Of a stretch of DNA of 64,000 nt, positions 52,001 through 59,919 are shown in pieces; the stretch's first letter is position 1, and every line of letters begins with the position of its first letter. The DNA comes from Burkholderia cenocepacia. Its GTDB lineage: Bacteria; Pseudomonadota; Gammaproteobacteria; Burkholderiales; Burkholderiaceae. The notes under the pieces were generated by a model. That model had not been told where the DNA came from, ran no database searches, and saw only the letters and a program-made list of their open reading frames with translations. The stretch lies in the NCBI RefSeq assembly GCF_014211915.1, contig NZ_CP060040.1:1178001-1242000 (forward strand), in the 5' to 3' direction. The position numbers were made by a program, and so were the translations under genes.

Positions 52001-53902
52001 GTCGGCGTCGGCGACATGTCGGGCGACGTGTTCGGCAACGGAATGCTGCTGTCGCCGCATATCCGGCTCGTCGCCGCGTTCGATCACCGGCACGTGTTCC
52101 TCGACCCGAACCCCGATCCGGCGACGAGCTTCGCGGAACGCCAGCGCATGTTCGCGCTCGAACGCTCGAGCTGGGCCGACTACGATACGTCGGTGATCTC
52201 GGCGGGCGGCGGCGTGTATCCGCGCACCGCGAAGACGATCCCGCTGTCGCCGGTGGTACAGGCCGCGCTCGGCATCGACGCGCACGCGCTGCCGCCGACC
52301 GAGCTGATCCGCGCGATCCTGCAGGCGCCGGTCGACCTGCTGTACAACGGCGGCATCGGCACCTACGTGAAGGCCGCGCGCGAAACCCACGCACAGGTCG
52401 GCGACCGCGCGAACGACGCGGTGCGCGTGAACGGTGCGGACCTGCGCTGCAAGGTGGTCGGCGAAGGCGGCAATCTCGGCTGCACGCAGTTCGGCCGCAT
52501 CGAGTTCGCGCAGCGCGGCGGCCGCATCAATACCGATGCGATCGACAACTCGGCCGGCGTCGATTGTTCGGATCACGAAGTCAACATCAAGATCCTGCTC
52601 GGGCTCGTCGTGTCCGACGGCGAGATGACCGAGAAGCAGCGCAACGCGCTGCTCGCTGAAATGACCGACGAAGTCGGCCTGCTCGTGCTGCGCGACAACT
52701 ACTACCAGACGCAGGCGCTGTCGATCGCGGGCCGCTACGCGGTCGAGCTGCTCGACGCCGAGGCGCGGCTGATGCGCTGGCTCGAACGCGCCGGCCGCCT
52801 GAACCGCGTGATCGAATTCCTGCCGACCGACGACGAAGTCGCCGAGCGGCAGGCCGCGAAGCTCGGCCTCACGTCGCCTGAGCGTGCGGTGCTGCTCGCG
52901 TACAGCAAGATGTGGCTCTACGATGCGCTGCTCGAATCCGACGTGCCCGAGGACCCGCTCGTGGCCGCGATGCTCGTCGACTACTTCCCGAAGCCGCTGC
53001 AACAGCGCTTCAGCGAGCCGATGCGCCGCCATCCGCTGCGCCGCGAGATTCTCGCGACGCACCTGACCAACGCGCTCGTGAACCGCGTCGGCTGCGCATT
53101 CGTGCACCGGCTGATGGAGGAAACCGACGCGAAGCCGGGCGACATCGTGCGCGCCTGCATCATGGCGCGCGACGTATTCGACCTCGATGCGGTGTGGCGC
53201 GACATCGACGCGCTCGACAACCGCGTCGCCGACGACGTGCAGGCGCGCATGTTCGTCGATGTCGCGCGGCTGCTGGAGCGCGCGGCGCTGTGGTTCCTGC
53301 GGCATCTGCAGTCGGGCGCGGTGGCCGACGGCGGCGTCGCCGGATTGATCGCGCGTTGCCGCGACGCGGTGCAGCGGATCGCGCCGCAACTGCCTTCGCT
53401 GCTGCCGGCCGACGATCTGGAAGCGCTGTCCGAGCGGCAGCGCGTGCTGGTCGACGCCGGCGTCGACAGCGCGCTCGCGGTACGCGTCGCGAGCGGCGAC
53501 ATCTCGGCCGCGCTGCTCGACATCGCCGAAGTGGCGGCGACCTGCAACCGCAGCCTCGAACTCGTCGCCGGCGTCTATTTCTCGCTCGGCACGCTGCTCA
53601 ATTACGGCTGGATCGGCGAACGCGCGGCGAACCTGCCGACACCGACGCACTGGGACATGCTCGCGCGCGCCGCCGCACTCGCGGAAGTCGCGCGGCTCAA
53701 GCGCACGCTCGCGACCAGCGCGCTCGCGGAATCGCCGGATTCGACCACGCCTGACACGATCGTCGGCGCGTGGCGCGCGCGCCGCGAGGCCGCGCTCGCG
53801 CGCTACGAGCACCTGCTCGCGGATCTGCGCGCATCCGGCGGCGCGAGCCTCGCGGTGCTGCTCGTGGTCGTGCGGGAAATGGCCGTGCTCGAACGGGCGT
53901 GA
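49061..53902 (+). CDS. gdhB: NAD-specific glutamate dehydrogenase, large (180-kDa) type
   Basis: A 1,613-residue enzyme converting L-glutamate plus NAD to 2-oxoglutarate and ammonium, mainly in glutamate catabolism. The N-terminal ~700 residues are the regulatory ACT-like and helical domains of the GDH180 class. The dehydrogenase core starts near residue 800 with RVARGGLRWSDRREDFRTEV and KNVVIVPVGSKGGFVVK (substrate Lys region), then DKGTATFSDYAN, VGVGDMSGDVFGNGML (NAD-binding) and VVGEGGNLGCTQFGRIEFA. Length equals the family. The start has GGAGACC upstream. A 1,617-codon open frame on the opposite strand is a composition artefact. It is monocistronic. Confidence 0.97.
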   Translation: MEAKNEEVVAHLLSDVVEFARARLPEATFRIVEPFLRHYYDFVDADDLQNRSIADLYGAAMAHWQTAQKFVPGSERLRVYNPILEQHGWHSDHTVIEIVNDDMPFLVDSVTMAVNRLGLALHSALHPVFRIWRGAGGGIERVDAGGATSSDGQSQLASFIHFEVDRCGDAALLDTLREDIARVLGDVRASVEDWPKIVDIARATIKEMKAREATAEDIEARAFLEWMAADHFTFLGQRDYALVSDGTGFGLRGIEGSGFGILRESLRTSDAPDVTPLPQAAADIITGAWPIFLTKANSRATVHRPGYLDYVGVKLVGADGKVVGERRFIGLYTSTAYMVSTAEIPIVRRKCANILRRAGFLPKGHLGKSLVTVLETYPRDELFQADEDQLYDIALGILRLQEHQRTRLFVRRDRFDRFVSCLVFVPRDKYNTDLRRRIAKLLVDAYNGVNVEFTPLLSESAIARIHFVVHAEPGSMPDVDTRELETRLVQVTRRWQDDLADALLDAFGEEQGNRLLQRYAESFPAGYRDDYPARTAVRDIELIERVKDSGQLAMNLYRPIEAGPRAFRFKVYRAGDPIALSRSLPMLEHLGVRVDEERPYRIQTQDGAHAWIHDFGLELADDTEFDIERVKGLFEDAFDRIWSGRIENDDFNRLVLRAHLSAREVTILRAYAKYLRQVGSTFSDAYIERALTGNPAIARQLVELFLLRFDPRIGNTRDVQAERLLKAIEGALDQVPNLDEDRILRQFLGVINATERTNYFLADANGEPKPYLSFKFNPAKVPGLPEPKPMFEIWVYSPRVEGVHLRGGRVARGGLRWSDRREDFRTEVLGLMKAQMVKNVVIVPVGSKGGFVVKNPPPQSDREAWMREGIACYQTFLRGLLDLTDNLAGNAIVPPPDVVRHDPDDPYLVVAADKGTATFSDYANAISHEYGFWLDDAFASGGSVGYDHKKMAITARGAWESVKRHFREMGIDTQATDFTVVGVGDMSGDVFGNGMLLSPHIRLVAAFDHRHVFLDPNPDPATSFAERQRMFALERSSWADYDTSVISAGGGVYPRTAKTIPLSPVVQAALGIDAHALPPTELIRAILQAPVDLLYNGGIGTYVKAARETHAQVGDRANDAVRVNGADLRCKVVGEGGNLGCTQFGRIEFAQRGGRINTDAIDNSAGVDCSDHEVNIKILLGLVVSDGEMTEKQRNALLAEMTDEVGLLVLRDNYYQTQALSIAGRYAVELLDAEARLMRWLERAGRLNRVIEFLPTDDEVAERQAAKLGLTSPERAVLLAYSKMWLYDALLESDVPEDPLVAAMLVDYFPKPLQQRFSEPMRRHPLRREILATHLTNALVNRVGCAFVHRLMEETDAKPGDIVRACIMARDVFDLDAVWRDIDALDNRVADDVQARMFVDVARLLERAALWFLRHLQSGAVADGGVAGLIARCRDAVQRIAPQLPSLLPADDLEALSERQRVLVDAGVDSALAVRVASGDISAALLDIAEVAATCNRSLELVAGVYFSLGTLLNYGWIGERAANLPTPTHWDMLARAAALAEVARLKRTLATSALAESPDSTTPDTIVGAWRARREAALARYEHLLADLRASGGASLAVLLVVVREMAVLERA

Positions 53903-53924
53903 CGAGCATGACGGTAGCGACGGC

Positions 53925-54788
53925 TCAGACCGTCGCGACCAGCAGCTCTTCCGCGTGGTTCGGCGGCCGCAGGCCGTCCGTGCGATCGGCGAAATAACGG
54001 CGCGTCAGCTCGGCGGCCGACACGTGTTCGGCCTTCGCAAAGCCGGCCTCCCGAGCGAGCGCCCGGATCTGGTCCGGCATGAAGAAGCTGATGAACGGCG
54101 TGCCGCTCGCCCGCGCGCCCTTCGCGGCCATTTCCAGCCCCGGGCGCACGTCCGGAGCCGCGTTCTCCAGCGGCAGCAGGAACGTCATCGCGAACGTCGA
54201 CCCCGACGCGAGCGACGCCACTTCGCGCAGCGCGGCCGCATTCGCTTCGCGCGTCAGATACATGCTGACGCCGGTGGACACCACGACCGCCGGCTGGCCG
54301 GCATCGAAGCCCGCGCCGACGAGCGCGTCGCGCCACGACTGCTTCGCCTCGAAATCGACCGGCACGAAGCGCAGCCAGTCGGGCACGCCGTAGCCGAGTT
54401 CGACCAGGCGGCGTTGTTTCCAGCGCTGCGGCGCCGGCTGGTCGACTTCGAACACGGTCACGCGCGATGCCATCTCCGGCCGGCGCTGCACGAAGCTGTC
54501 GAGCCCCGCGCCCAGGATCACGTACTGGCGCACGCCGCGCGCGGCCTGCTCGGTCACGAGATCCTCGATGAAGCGCGCCCGCGCGACGATCGACGCGCGA
54601 AACGGCCGCGTGAACTGCGGGTCCATGTCGCCGCGCTGCTGCCAGCCGGGTTCGGGCGCGAGCAATTGCAGCCCGATTTCGTCTGCGAGCACATGCGGCG
54701 GCGCGTCGAGCTCGACGTGCAACGCGCGCCACAGCGCGACGCGTGCGGCCGTGCTGTCGGGCGCATCGTCTTCGCGGTTATCCGTCAT
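53925..54788 (-). CDS. SAM-dependent methyltransferase (leucine carboxyl methyltransferase-like, TcmP family)
   Basis: A 287-residue methyltransferase of the LCM/TcmP family. The SAM-binding GAGLDSFVQR loop (motif I), the following VFEVDQPAPQRWKQRRL acidic strand and VVSTGVSMYLTREA (motif III region) are present. Members in actinomycetes methylate carboxyl groups of polyketides; in proteobacteria the substrate is unknown. It lies immediately downstream of the VOC protein gene (7 bases) on the same strand, so the RHH protein, VOC protein and methyltransferase may be one operon. Confidence 0.88.
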   Translation of the reverse strand: MTDNREDDAPDSTAARVALWRALHVELDAPPHVLADEIGLQLLAPEPGWQQRGDMDPQFTRPFRASIVARARFIEDLVTEQAARGVRQYVILGAGLDSFVQRRPEMASRVTVFEVDQPAPQRWKQRRLVELGYGVPDWLRFVPVDFEAKQSWRDALVGAGFDAGQPAVVVSTGVSMYLTREANAAALREVASLASGSTFAMTFLLPLENAAPDVRPGLEMAAKGARASGTPFISFFMPDQIRALAREAGFAKAEHVSAAELTRRYFADRTDGLRPPNHAEELLVATV

Positions 54789-54795
54789 GTCGGCC

Positions 54796-55146
54796 TCACG
54801 CGCCCTGCTTGCCCGGCGCCTGCAGGCGCCACACGCGGCCGTCCGGATCGCGCACGGTCATGTCGCGCGTGCCCCAGTGCGTGTCCTCGAACGGCGTGAC
54901 GGCGTCGACGATCGGCTGGGGCTGCACCGCCTGCTCGTCGGCCACCTTGAGCACAACCTGCATGTCGGGCTTTTCGCTCGGCGGCACTTCGGCGATGAAC
55001 AGGAACGGACCGTCGCCGCTGCGCAACTGGCCCGAATGGTGATCGGTTTCGAATTCCAGCTTGAAGCCCAGTGCCTGAAAGAATTTCGCCGACTTGCCCC
55101 AGTTGTGCGTGGTCAGATACACGGCTTCGATTCGTTCGGATGACAT
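54796..55146 (-). CDS. VOC (glyoxalase/bleomycin resistance) superfamily protein
   Basis: A 116-residue single vicinal-oxygen-chelate domain (MSSERIEAVYLTTHNWG, FFQALGFKLEF, FLFIAEVPPSEKPDMQV, THWGTRDMTVRDPDGRVW). The last segment is the typical VOC metal-ligand strand. It may be an antibiotic-binding, lyase or dioxygenase-type protein. ATG 55146 has a strong AGGAGG; its start lies 2 bases after the stop of the upstream ribbon-helix-helix gene, so the two are translationally coupled. Confidence 0.85.
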   Translation of the reverse strand: MSSERIEAVYLTTHNWGKSAKFFQALGFKLEFETDHHSGQLRSGDGPFLFIAEVPPSEKPDMQVVLKVADEQAVQPQPIVDAVTPFEDTHWGTRDMTVRDPDGRVWRLQAPGKQGA

Positions 55147-55148
55147 GC

Positions 55149-55325
55149 TCACTCCTCCTGGTTGGACGGTCCCGCGCCGGGCGGCGGCGCGGCCAGATAC
55201 GCGCGCAACGCGTCGGCCACCAGCGCGGACAGCGATTGCTCCGTCTCGATGGCGCGATGCTTGACCTGCCGGATCAGGCCGAGCGGCAGGTACACGTTGA
55301 ATTGCTTCACTTCTTCGTCGGTCAT
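55149..55325 (-). CDS. Ribbon-helix-helix (CopG/Arc-type) DNA-binding protein
   Basis: A 58-residue protein: [20 protein letters not shown], then [20 protein letters not shown] and a short Ala/Pro tail. The beta-strand FNVYLP followed by two helices with the SLSALV turn is the ribbon-helix-helix fold of CopG, Arc and antitoxins. Such dimers bind tandem short operators. Its stop is 2 bases before the VOC protein start, and no toxin gene of a known family is beside it. Directly upstream are three evenly spaced CTAG cores, most probably its own operator. No ribosome-binding site is seen, so the mRNA may be leaderless. Confidence 0.8.
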   Translation of the reverse strand: MTDEEVKQFNVYLPLGLIRQVKHRAIETEQSLSALVADALRAYLAAPPPGAGPSNQEE

Positions 55326-55328
55326 GGG

Positions 55329-55352
55329 TACTAGTATGCTAGCAATCTAGCA
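55329..55352 (-). promoter_or_regulatory. Tandem CTAG operator overlapping a promoter
   Basis: Three CTAG tetramers at 55331-55334, 55339-55342 and 55347-55350 are exactly 8 bp apart; the middle one lies in the palindrome TGCTAGCA. CTAG is rare in bacterial DNA. On the minus strand TTGACT (55360-55355) followed 16 bases later by CATACT (55338-55333) forms a plausible sigma70 promoter whose spacer contains the repeats. Transcription would start at or next to the RHH start codon. Eight-bp tandem repeats are how MetJ and other RHH proteins bind cooperatively. Confidence 0.65.
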
Positions 55353-55416
55353 AAAGTCAATCGAGAACGATGGCGGCATGGGTGCAGGGGCCGCCGTCGG
55401 AGGTCGTGCGTCCGCG

Positions 55417-56247
55417 TTACTTTGCGGCGCGCGCCGCGAGCCGCGCGAACAGCGCGTCGAGATCGAATCCCGCCGTATCGATGCCGATCGTGTCGCGCAG
55501 GCACGCGGCCCAGTCGGCTGCGTTGTCGAACGTGACCGTGCGCCCGGCCCCGGCCGCGTCGCGCAGCGTCAGCACGGTGTTGAGCAGCGCCGCGCGGCCG
55601 TCCGGCAGCACGCGGCACGCGATCAGGTCGTTCACGAAGATCGATTCGGGATACGTCGACGTGAACCAGTTCGCGGCGTCGTAATCGATCCATTCGGCCG
55701 GCTTCAGCGAGAAGCGGTAGGTCGTCTGCCAGCCGTCGGGAATTTCGAACTGCATGTCGAATTCGCCGTCGACCGGCGCGTCGATCACGCGAAACGCGCC
55801 GTGCGGCGTCAGTTGCCGCTCGCCCGGCACGAAGCGCAGCGGCGCGGTCAGCGTCGCGCTGCCGAAGCCGATGTCCGCGAGCCACGCCGCGCCGTCGAGG
55901 TCGATGCGCAGCAGCATGTGCGTCTGCGCGGTGACGATCTCGGGCGGCCGCATCCAGCGCACGCGCGCGATCAGCGGCGTCACGCGAAAACCGATCGTCG
56001 TGAGCGCGGTGTAGAACAGCTTGTTGAGTTCGAAGCAGTAGCCGCCGCGGCGGCGCTCGATCACTTTGTCGACGAGCGCGGGCAGGTCGAGCGCGACGCG
56101 CGCGCCGGTCAGCGGATTGAGGTTTTCGAACGGAATCGCCTGCGGGTGCAGCAGGTGCAGCCGGCGCAGCACGTCGAGCGTCGGCTCGGCCGGGCCGTCG
56201 TAGCCGATGCGGGAGAAATAGCGCGAGAGGTCGAACGAGTCAGTCAT
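55417..56247 (-). CDS. Arylamine N-acetyltransferase
   Basis: A 276-residue NAT enzyme with the full catalytic triad: Cys71 in RRGGYCFELN, His110 in AQTHMLLRI and Asp125 in ADIGFG. The PFENLNPL segment is also typical. It transfers acetyl groups from acetyl-CoA to arylamines and hydrazines. Its length equals the family. ATG 56247 is chosen over 56271 as the family start. It reads toward the RHH/VOC operon with 91 bases between and seems monocistronic. Confidence 0.93.
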   Translation of the reverse strand: MTDSFDLSRYFSRIGYDGPAEPTLDVLRRLHLLHPQAIPFENLNPLTGARVALDLPALVDKVIERRRGGYCFELNKLFYTALTTIGFRVTPLIARVRWMRPPEIVTAQTHMLLRIDLDGAAWLADIGFGSATLTAPLRFVPGERQLTPHGAFRVIDAPVDGEFDMQFEIPDGWQTTYRFSLKPAEWIDYDAANWFTSTYPESIFVNDLIACRVLPDGRAALLNTVLTLRDAAGAGRTVTFDNAADWAACLRDTIGIDTAGFDLDALFARLAARAAK

Positions 56248-56358
56248 GAACCGGCACCGATAAGGGAACACGCCACGATAGCATTGCGCGAAATCCCCAT
56301 GGTGTGCGGGACTATCGTGCGTAGCCGGCGCGCGCGATGCCGGCCGCGCATCGCGCTC

Positions 56359-56404
56359 GCACCGGCACCGGCACCGGCACCGGCACCGGCACCGGCACCG
56401 GCAC
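56359..56404. repeat. Hexanucleotide tandem repeat (ACCGGC, about 7 copies)
   Basis: A perfect run of ACCGGC units (7 full copies plus flanking partial units) lies in the spacer between the NAT gene and the 3' end of the 228-residue exported protein, 4 bases past its stop codon. Copy number of such a run can change by slippage. Being outside genes on both sides it would not cause frame changes, but it could alter transcription termination or mRNA stability. Confidence 0.9.
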
Positions 56405-56408
56405 TACG

Positions 56409-57095
56409 TTACGGCAGCAGCTTCAGCGCGGACGACGCCACCGGCGGCACCGAAATGCCCTGACTCGTCGCGAACTGCACGGCCTGGCCGAGCGTCGCGG
56501 CAAGCGACTGCAACTGGCCCGGCGCGCTTTGCGCGATATACGTCGCGGCCTGCATGTTCTGCGGATTCAGGCCCGACTGCAGCAGCGACGCGGCGCTCGT
56601 CGAGCCGAGACTACCGAGCCCGGACTGCAGCTGCGAATACTGCGTGAGCCCCTGGCCGAGCGACGCGAGGCCATTGCTGAACGCCTGCTTGTCGATCGGG
56701 CCGTGCGTGGCGCCGCCGCTCGCGAACGCCTGGCCGAGCGCCTGCGACACCGATTGCTGCGCGCCGCCCATCTGCGACAGCGTGGCCGGCGACAGTGCAT
56801 CGCCGCCGGACAACTGGCTCGCGGCCTGTTGCGCCTGCCCGGCGGCCCCCGTCAGCCCCATCGCCGACGCGAGCGACGACTGGCCGTTCAGCACCTGCTG
56901 GTTCGCACCGACATAGGCCTGCAGCAACTGCGCGACACCGCCCTGCGCAGGCGCCGCCTGCTGCTGCCCGCCGCCGAGCAGTGACGCGCCGATCGACTGC
57001 AGGTCGAGCTGCGCGTGCGCGGCACCGCTCACCAGAAGGCCGAACGCGATGCCTGCCGAGGCCAGATGCCGGCCCGTCGCGCGAATGTGCTTCAT
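56409..57095 (-). CDS. Exported Gln/Ala/Gly-rich protein of unknown function
   Basis: A 228-residue protein with a signal peptide (IAFGLLVSGAAHAQ, cleavage after AHA) and a low-complexity Gln-, Ala-, Ser- and Gly-rich mature part (GGGQQQAAPAQGG, many ASAL/SQL helices). It probably forms helical repeats in the periplasm or outside. Codon use matches the rest of the window. I do not recognise a domain; similar small exported proteins occur in Burkholderia. It is preceded by a long empty region and followed by the ACCGGC repeat. Confidence 0.7.
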   Translation of the reverse strand: MKHIRATGRHLASAGIAFGLLVSGAAHAQLDLQSIGASLLGGGQQQAAPAQGGVAQLLQAYVGANQQVLNGQSSLASAMGLTGAAGQAQQAASQLSGGDALSPATLSQMGGAQQSVSQALGQAFASGGATHGPIDKQAFSNGLASLGQGLTQYSQLQSGLGSLGSTSAASLLQSGLNPQNMQAATYIAQSAPGQLQSLAATLGQAVQFATSQGISVPPVASSALKLLP

Positions 57096-57473
57096 GTGTT
57101 TCCCTCGTGCCCGAATTGTCGAGGCGATATTGTCGAAGCGCGTCGCGCGCCGCCGCAACGACTGAAACACATCGAAACGAAATCAGGCCGCGCCGCTGCT
57201 TGCAATTCGGCGAGCGGCGCGCCCCGTCGCGCAGATTCGCGCACGTTTGCCGCGCGATGTCGGGCACGCATCGCGATTCTTTCTCGGGTTGCATCAATGG
57301 GCGCCGGCTGCGGCACGCGCCCGCGACGCGATGAAACGCATTTGCCGGCGCGCTTCGCGTCGAGCGATGCAAAACGAAACGGGCAGCGCGTCGCCGCCCG
57401 TTTCGTCGCCCGGCTGCCGGCTGCTGCCGGCTACCGGCGGCTACCGTTTACCACCCGCCTGCCGGCCGCGCCA
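57096..57473. other. Intergenic region between exported protein and amidase
   Basis: No gene is supported in these 378 bases. They hold the promoter of the exported protein (minus strand) and the terminator of the amidase (57374-57406). The rest shows no structure I can interpret. Confidence 0.35.
57374..57406 (-). terminator. Intrinsic terminator after the amidase gene
   Basis: An 11-bp perfect stem (ACGAAACGGGC / GCCCGTTTCGT) with an 11-base loop, about 70 bases past the amidase stop. On the minus strand the 3' arm is followed by TTTGC, giving TTTCGTTTTGC, a moderate U-tract. Confidence 0.7.
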
Positions 57474-58958
57474 TCACGCCGCCATCCACGCCGGCACGCG
57501 CCGCGTCACCCAGTCGGCCGCCTGCTCGTAACCGTGCGCGAGCTGCAGCACGGCGAGATCGGCGCGCGGGCGCCCGATCAGTTGCATCCCCATCGGCAAC
57601 CCCGCGTCGTTGAAGCCGACCGGCACGTTGATCACCGGGCAGCCGGCCAGCGTCCACGGCACGACCGTTTCCATCCAGCGGTGGTACGTGTCCATCGCGC
57701 GGCCCGCGATCTCCTTCGGCCACCGCTGCTCGACGTCGAACGGGAACACCTGCGCGGTCGGCGCCGCGACGAAGTCGTAGCGGTCGAAGAAGCTCAGCAC
57801 CGCCTGATGCCATGCGGTCCGTTCGACGCTCGCATCGAACACCGCCGCGCCCTGCAGCGCGAGCAGCCCTTCGACCTCGTAGATCGCCTCGGGCTTCAGC
57901 AACGCGCGGCGCGCCGGGTCGCGATAGTGCGCGAGCAGCCCGCCGCCCGACAGCAGGTGCCGGTGCGTGAGCCACAAACGCCAGATCCGGTCGGGCGCGA
58001 ACGCCGGCAGCGCGGCATCGACGTCGCAGCCGATCTCGCGCAGCGTCGCCAGACCGTGCTCGCACTGCGCGAGCACGCCGGCCTCGGTCGCGAGATAGCC
58101 GTTCCAGTCGCCGACCCACGCGATGCGCTTGCCACGCAGGTCCGCGTCGAGCGGCTGCGCGAACACCGCCGGATCTTCCGCGAGCGACAGCGGATCGTTG
58201 CGGTCGTAGCCGGCCTGGATCGCGAGCAGTTGCGCGACGTCGCCGACGGTGCGGCCCATCGGCCCTTCGATGCCGAGCTGCTGCATGAACACGTCGACGC
58301 CCGGCCAGCGCGGCACGCGGCCCTGCGACGGACGGAAGCCGACGATGTTGCAGAACGCGGCCGGATTGCGCAGCGACCCGCCGAAATCGCTGCCGTCCGC
58401 CACCGGCAGCATCCGCGACGCGAGCGCCGCCGCCGTGCCGCCGCTGCTGCCGCCCGCGCTCTTCGTCAGGTCGTACGGGTTGCGCGTCGCGCCGTAGACC
58501 TCGTTGAACGTGTGCGAACCGAGCCCGAACTCGGGTGTATTGGTCTTGCCGATGAAGATCGCGCCCGCCGCACGCATCCGTGCGACGCCGACGGAATCGG
58601 CCTGCGGCACGTTCTCGCGGAAGATCGGCGAGCCGTAGGTCGTGCGCAGCCCCTTCGTCATCGCCAGATCCTTCGGCGCCTGCGGCATCCCGTGCAGCCA
58701 GCCGCGGTATTCGCCACGCGCCAGCTCCGCGTCCTTTTCCGCGGCTTCCGCCAGCAGCGCATCGCGGTCGCGCAGCGCGACGATCGCGTTGACCGCGCCG
58801 TTCACGCGCTCGATGTGATCGAGATACGCACGCATCGTCTCGGCGCACGAAACCGCCTTGGTGCGGATCGCCGACGAGAGTTCGCCGGCCGACAGGCGCA
58901 CGATCGGATCGACGGAAATGGAAGCGGGAGCGAGAAACTGCGGGGCGCCGTGCGGCAT
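57474..58958 (-). CDS. Amidase (amidase signature family)
   Basis: A 494-residue serine amidase. The Ser-cisSer-Lys triad is visible: Lys96 (PKDLAMTKG), cis-Ser171/172 region (KSAGGSSGGTAAAL) and nucleophile Ser195 (GSDFGGSLRNPA). The length is usual for 6-aminohexanoate-cyclic-dimer hydrolase or aryl-amide type members rather than GatA, and no gatB/gatC partners are nearby. It hydrolyses an amide in the cytoplasm; substrate unknown. It is monocistronic with a strong terminator downstream. Confidence 0.93.
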   Translation of the reverse strand: MPHGAPQFLAPASISVDPIVRLSAGELSSAIRTKAVSCAETMRAYLDHIERVNGAVNAIVALRDRDALLAEAAEKDAELARGEYRGWLHGMPQAPKDLAMTKGLRTTYGSPIFRENVPQADSVGVARMRAAGAIFIGKTNTPEFGLGSHTFNEVYGATRNPYDLTKSAGGSSGGTAAALASRMLPVADGSDFGGSLRNPAAFCNIVGFRPSQGRVPRWPGVDVFMQQLGIEGPMGRTVGDVAQLLAIQAGYDRNDPLSLAEDPAVFAQPLDADLRGKRIAWVGDWNGYLATEAGVLAQCEHGLATLREIGCDVDAALPAFAPDRIWRLWLTHRHLLSGGGLLAHYRDPARRALLKPEAIYEVEGLLALQGAAVFDASVERTAWHQAVLSFFDRYDFVAAPTAQVFPFDVEQRWPKEIAGRAMDTYHRWMETVVPWTLAGCPVINVPVGFNDAGLPMGMQLIGRPRADLAVLQLAHGYEQAADWVTRRVPAWMAA

Positions 58959-59322
58959 GCGGGGTCTCCTGGAGTCGGAATGGCGGGCCGCTTGACGGCG
59001 CTCGCTCCCCTGCCCGCCGGGAAGCCGCCGCGCCGCGGCCGATGCTCTACTCTACGTGACGCCGGGTCCTCGACCTCCGATATTTTCCGCCGCGATTCAT
59101 TGAGGTTCCGACTGAATCCGCGCGTCCCATGCCGAACTGCCCAGACCGTCACGCTGGATGAAATCGTTTATGCGCATAAACTTAAATTTCTTATATTTTT
59201 AATCGGAGCGCCACAGGACCGCGCGTGTTGACGACATTTTTATGCGGCCAGCCGATCTCTTTAGATCGTTTCGCGCGGCCGCCCGCTACGCTGGAAGCAC
59301 TTCGTTCCCGGGTTCATCGTCC
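58959..59322. other. Divergent intergenic region amidase / universal stress protein
   Basis: These 364 bases hold no supported gene. The central part (59160-59225) is AT-rich and should carry the two promoters. I see no perfect sigma70 promoter or FNR-type dyad to name. Confidence 0.3.
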
Positions 59323-59757
59323 ATGCTCAAGCTGCTGGTTCCGGTCGGTCGTTCGCCGCGCTCGCTTCAGGCGGTTCGCCATGCGACGTTTCTGTATCGC
59401 GAGCGCTGCGCATCGGAGGTCGTGCTGATCAACGTGCAGGCGCCGCTCGAATCGACACGGCTCGAGGCCTGGCACCCGCTGTCGCGGTTGCGTGCGATCG
59501 AAGAAAAATTCGCGTCCGGTGATCTGGCGATGGCGGAGCGGATTCTGAAGGAGGCCGGCGTCCAATACACCGTCGTGGTGAAGGTCGGCCCGGTGGCCGA
59601 CACGATCGCGGCCGTGGCAACCGAAACCGGCTGCGACGAAATCGTGGTGGTCGCGCCGCGGCATGATCCGCTGCATACGTTGATGGCGGTGTTCCGGCGC
59701 AGCGTGATGGCCCGGCTGGTGCGGATTTCGAACGTACCGGTGACGGCGGTGCAATAA
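59323..59757 (+). CDS. Universal stress protein family
   Basis: A 144-residue UspA-fold protein: MLKLLVPVGRSPRSLQAVRHA start, then LKEAGVQYTVVVKVGPVADTIAAVA and CDEIVVVAPRHDPLHTLMAVFRRSVMARLVR. The ATP-binding GxxGxxxGS loop is degenerate (APRHDPLHTLMAVFRRSV), so it may not bind ATP strongly. ATG 59323 is chosen as the family start. It is expected under stress such as starvation or low oxygen; regulation is not visible. Confidence 0.85.
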   Translation: MLKLLVPVGRSPRSLQAVRHATFLYRERCASEVVLINVQAPLESTRLEAWHPLSRLRAIEEKFASGDLAMAERILKEAGVQYTVVVKVGPVADTIAAVATETGCDEIVVVAPRHDPLHTLMAVFRRSVMARLVRISNVPVTAVQ

Positions 59758-59808
59758 CGGGAGCGGCGGGTCGTGCGTGCGCATGGTGCGCACGCTGTCG
59801 CGCGGCGC

Positions 59809-59919
59809 TCAGTCGATGGCCTTGCGCCAGAACACGAAATAGGCGGCCGCCGAAGACGCCAGCAGCAGGATGGCCCACATCGGGGCAAGACTGATCAGCA
59901 CGGAAGAGACGTTCAACAT
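59809..59919 (-). CDS. Single-pass 36-residue membrane protein
   Basis: A 36-residue open frame: MLNVSSVLISLAPMWAILLL, then ASSAAAYFVFWRKAID. One transmembrane helix fills the middle, with a positive C-terminal end (FWRKAID). A GAGGA ribosome-binding site lies about 6 bases upstream of ATG 59919. Codon usage and a hydrophobic helix with a clear end argue for a real gene. It is convergent with the universal stress gene. Small proteins like this often bind and tune a larger membrane complex, but no partner is evident. Confidence 0.55.
   Translation of the reverse strand: MLNVSSVLISLAPMWAILLLASSAAAYFVFWRKAID

Noticed and set aside
48959..53812. 1,617-codon open frame antisense to glutamate dehydrogenase
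   Set aside because: Product is dominated by Arg, Ala, Asp and His with no domain, and mirrors the codon bias of the sense gene; the sense protein is a clear full-length GDH.
55149..55325. RHH gene as the antitoxin of a toxin-antitoxin pair
   Set aside because: The coupled downstream gene is a VOC-fold protein, not a ParE, MazF or PIN toxin, and no other toxin-like gene is adjacent.
56361..56404. ACCGGC run as part of a coding region (Ala-Pro repeats on the plus strand)
   Set aside because: The plus-strand frame containing it is antisense to the NAT gene and has no other coding evidence.
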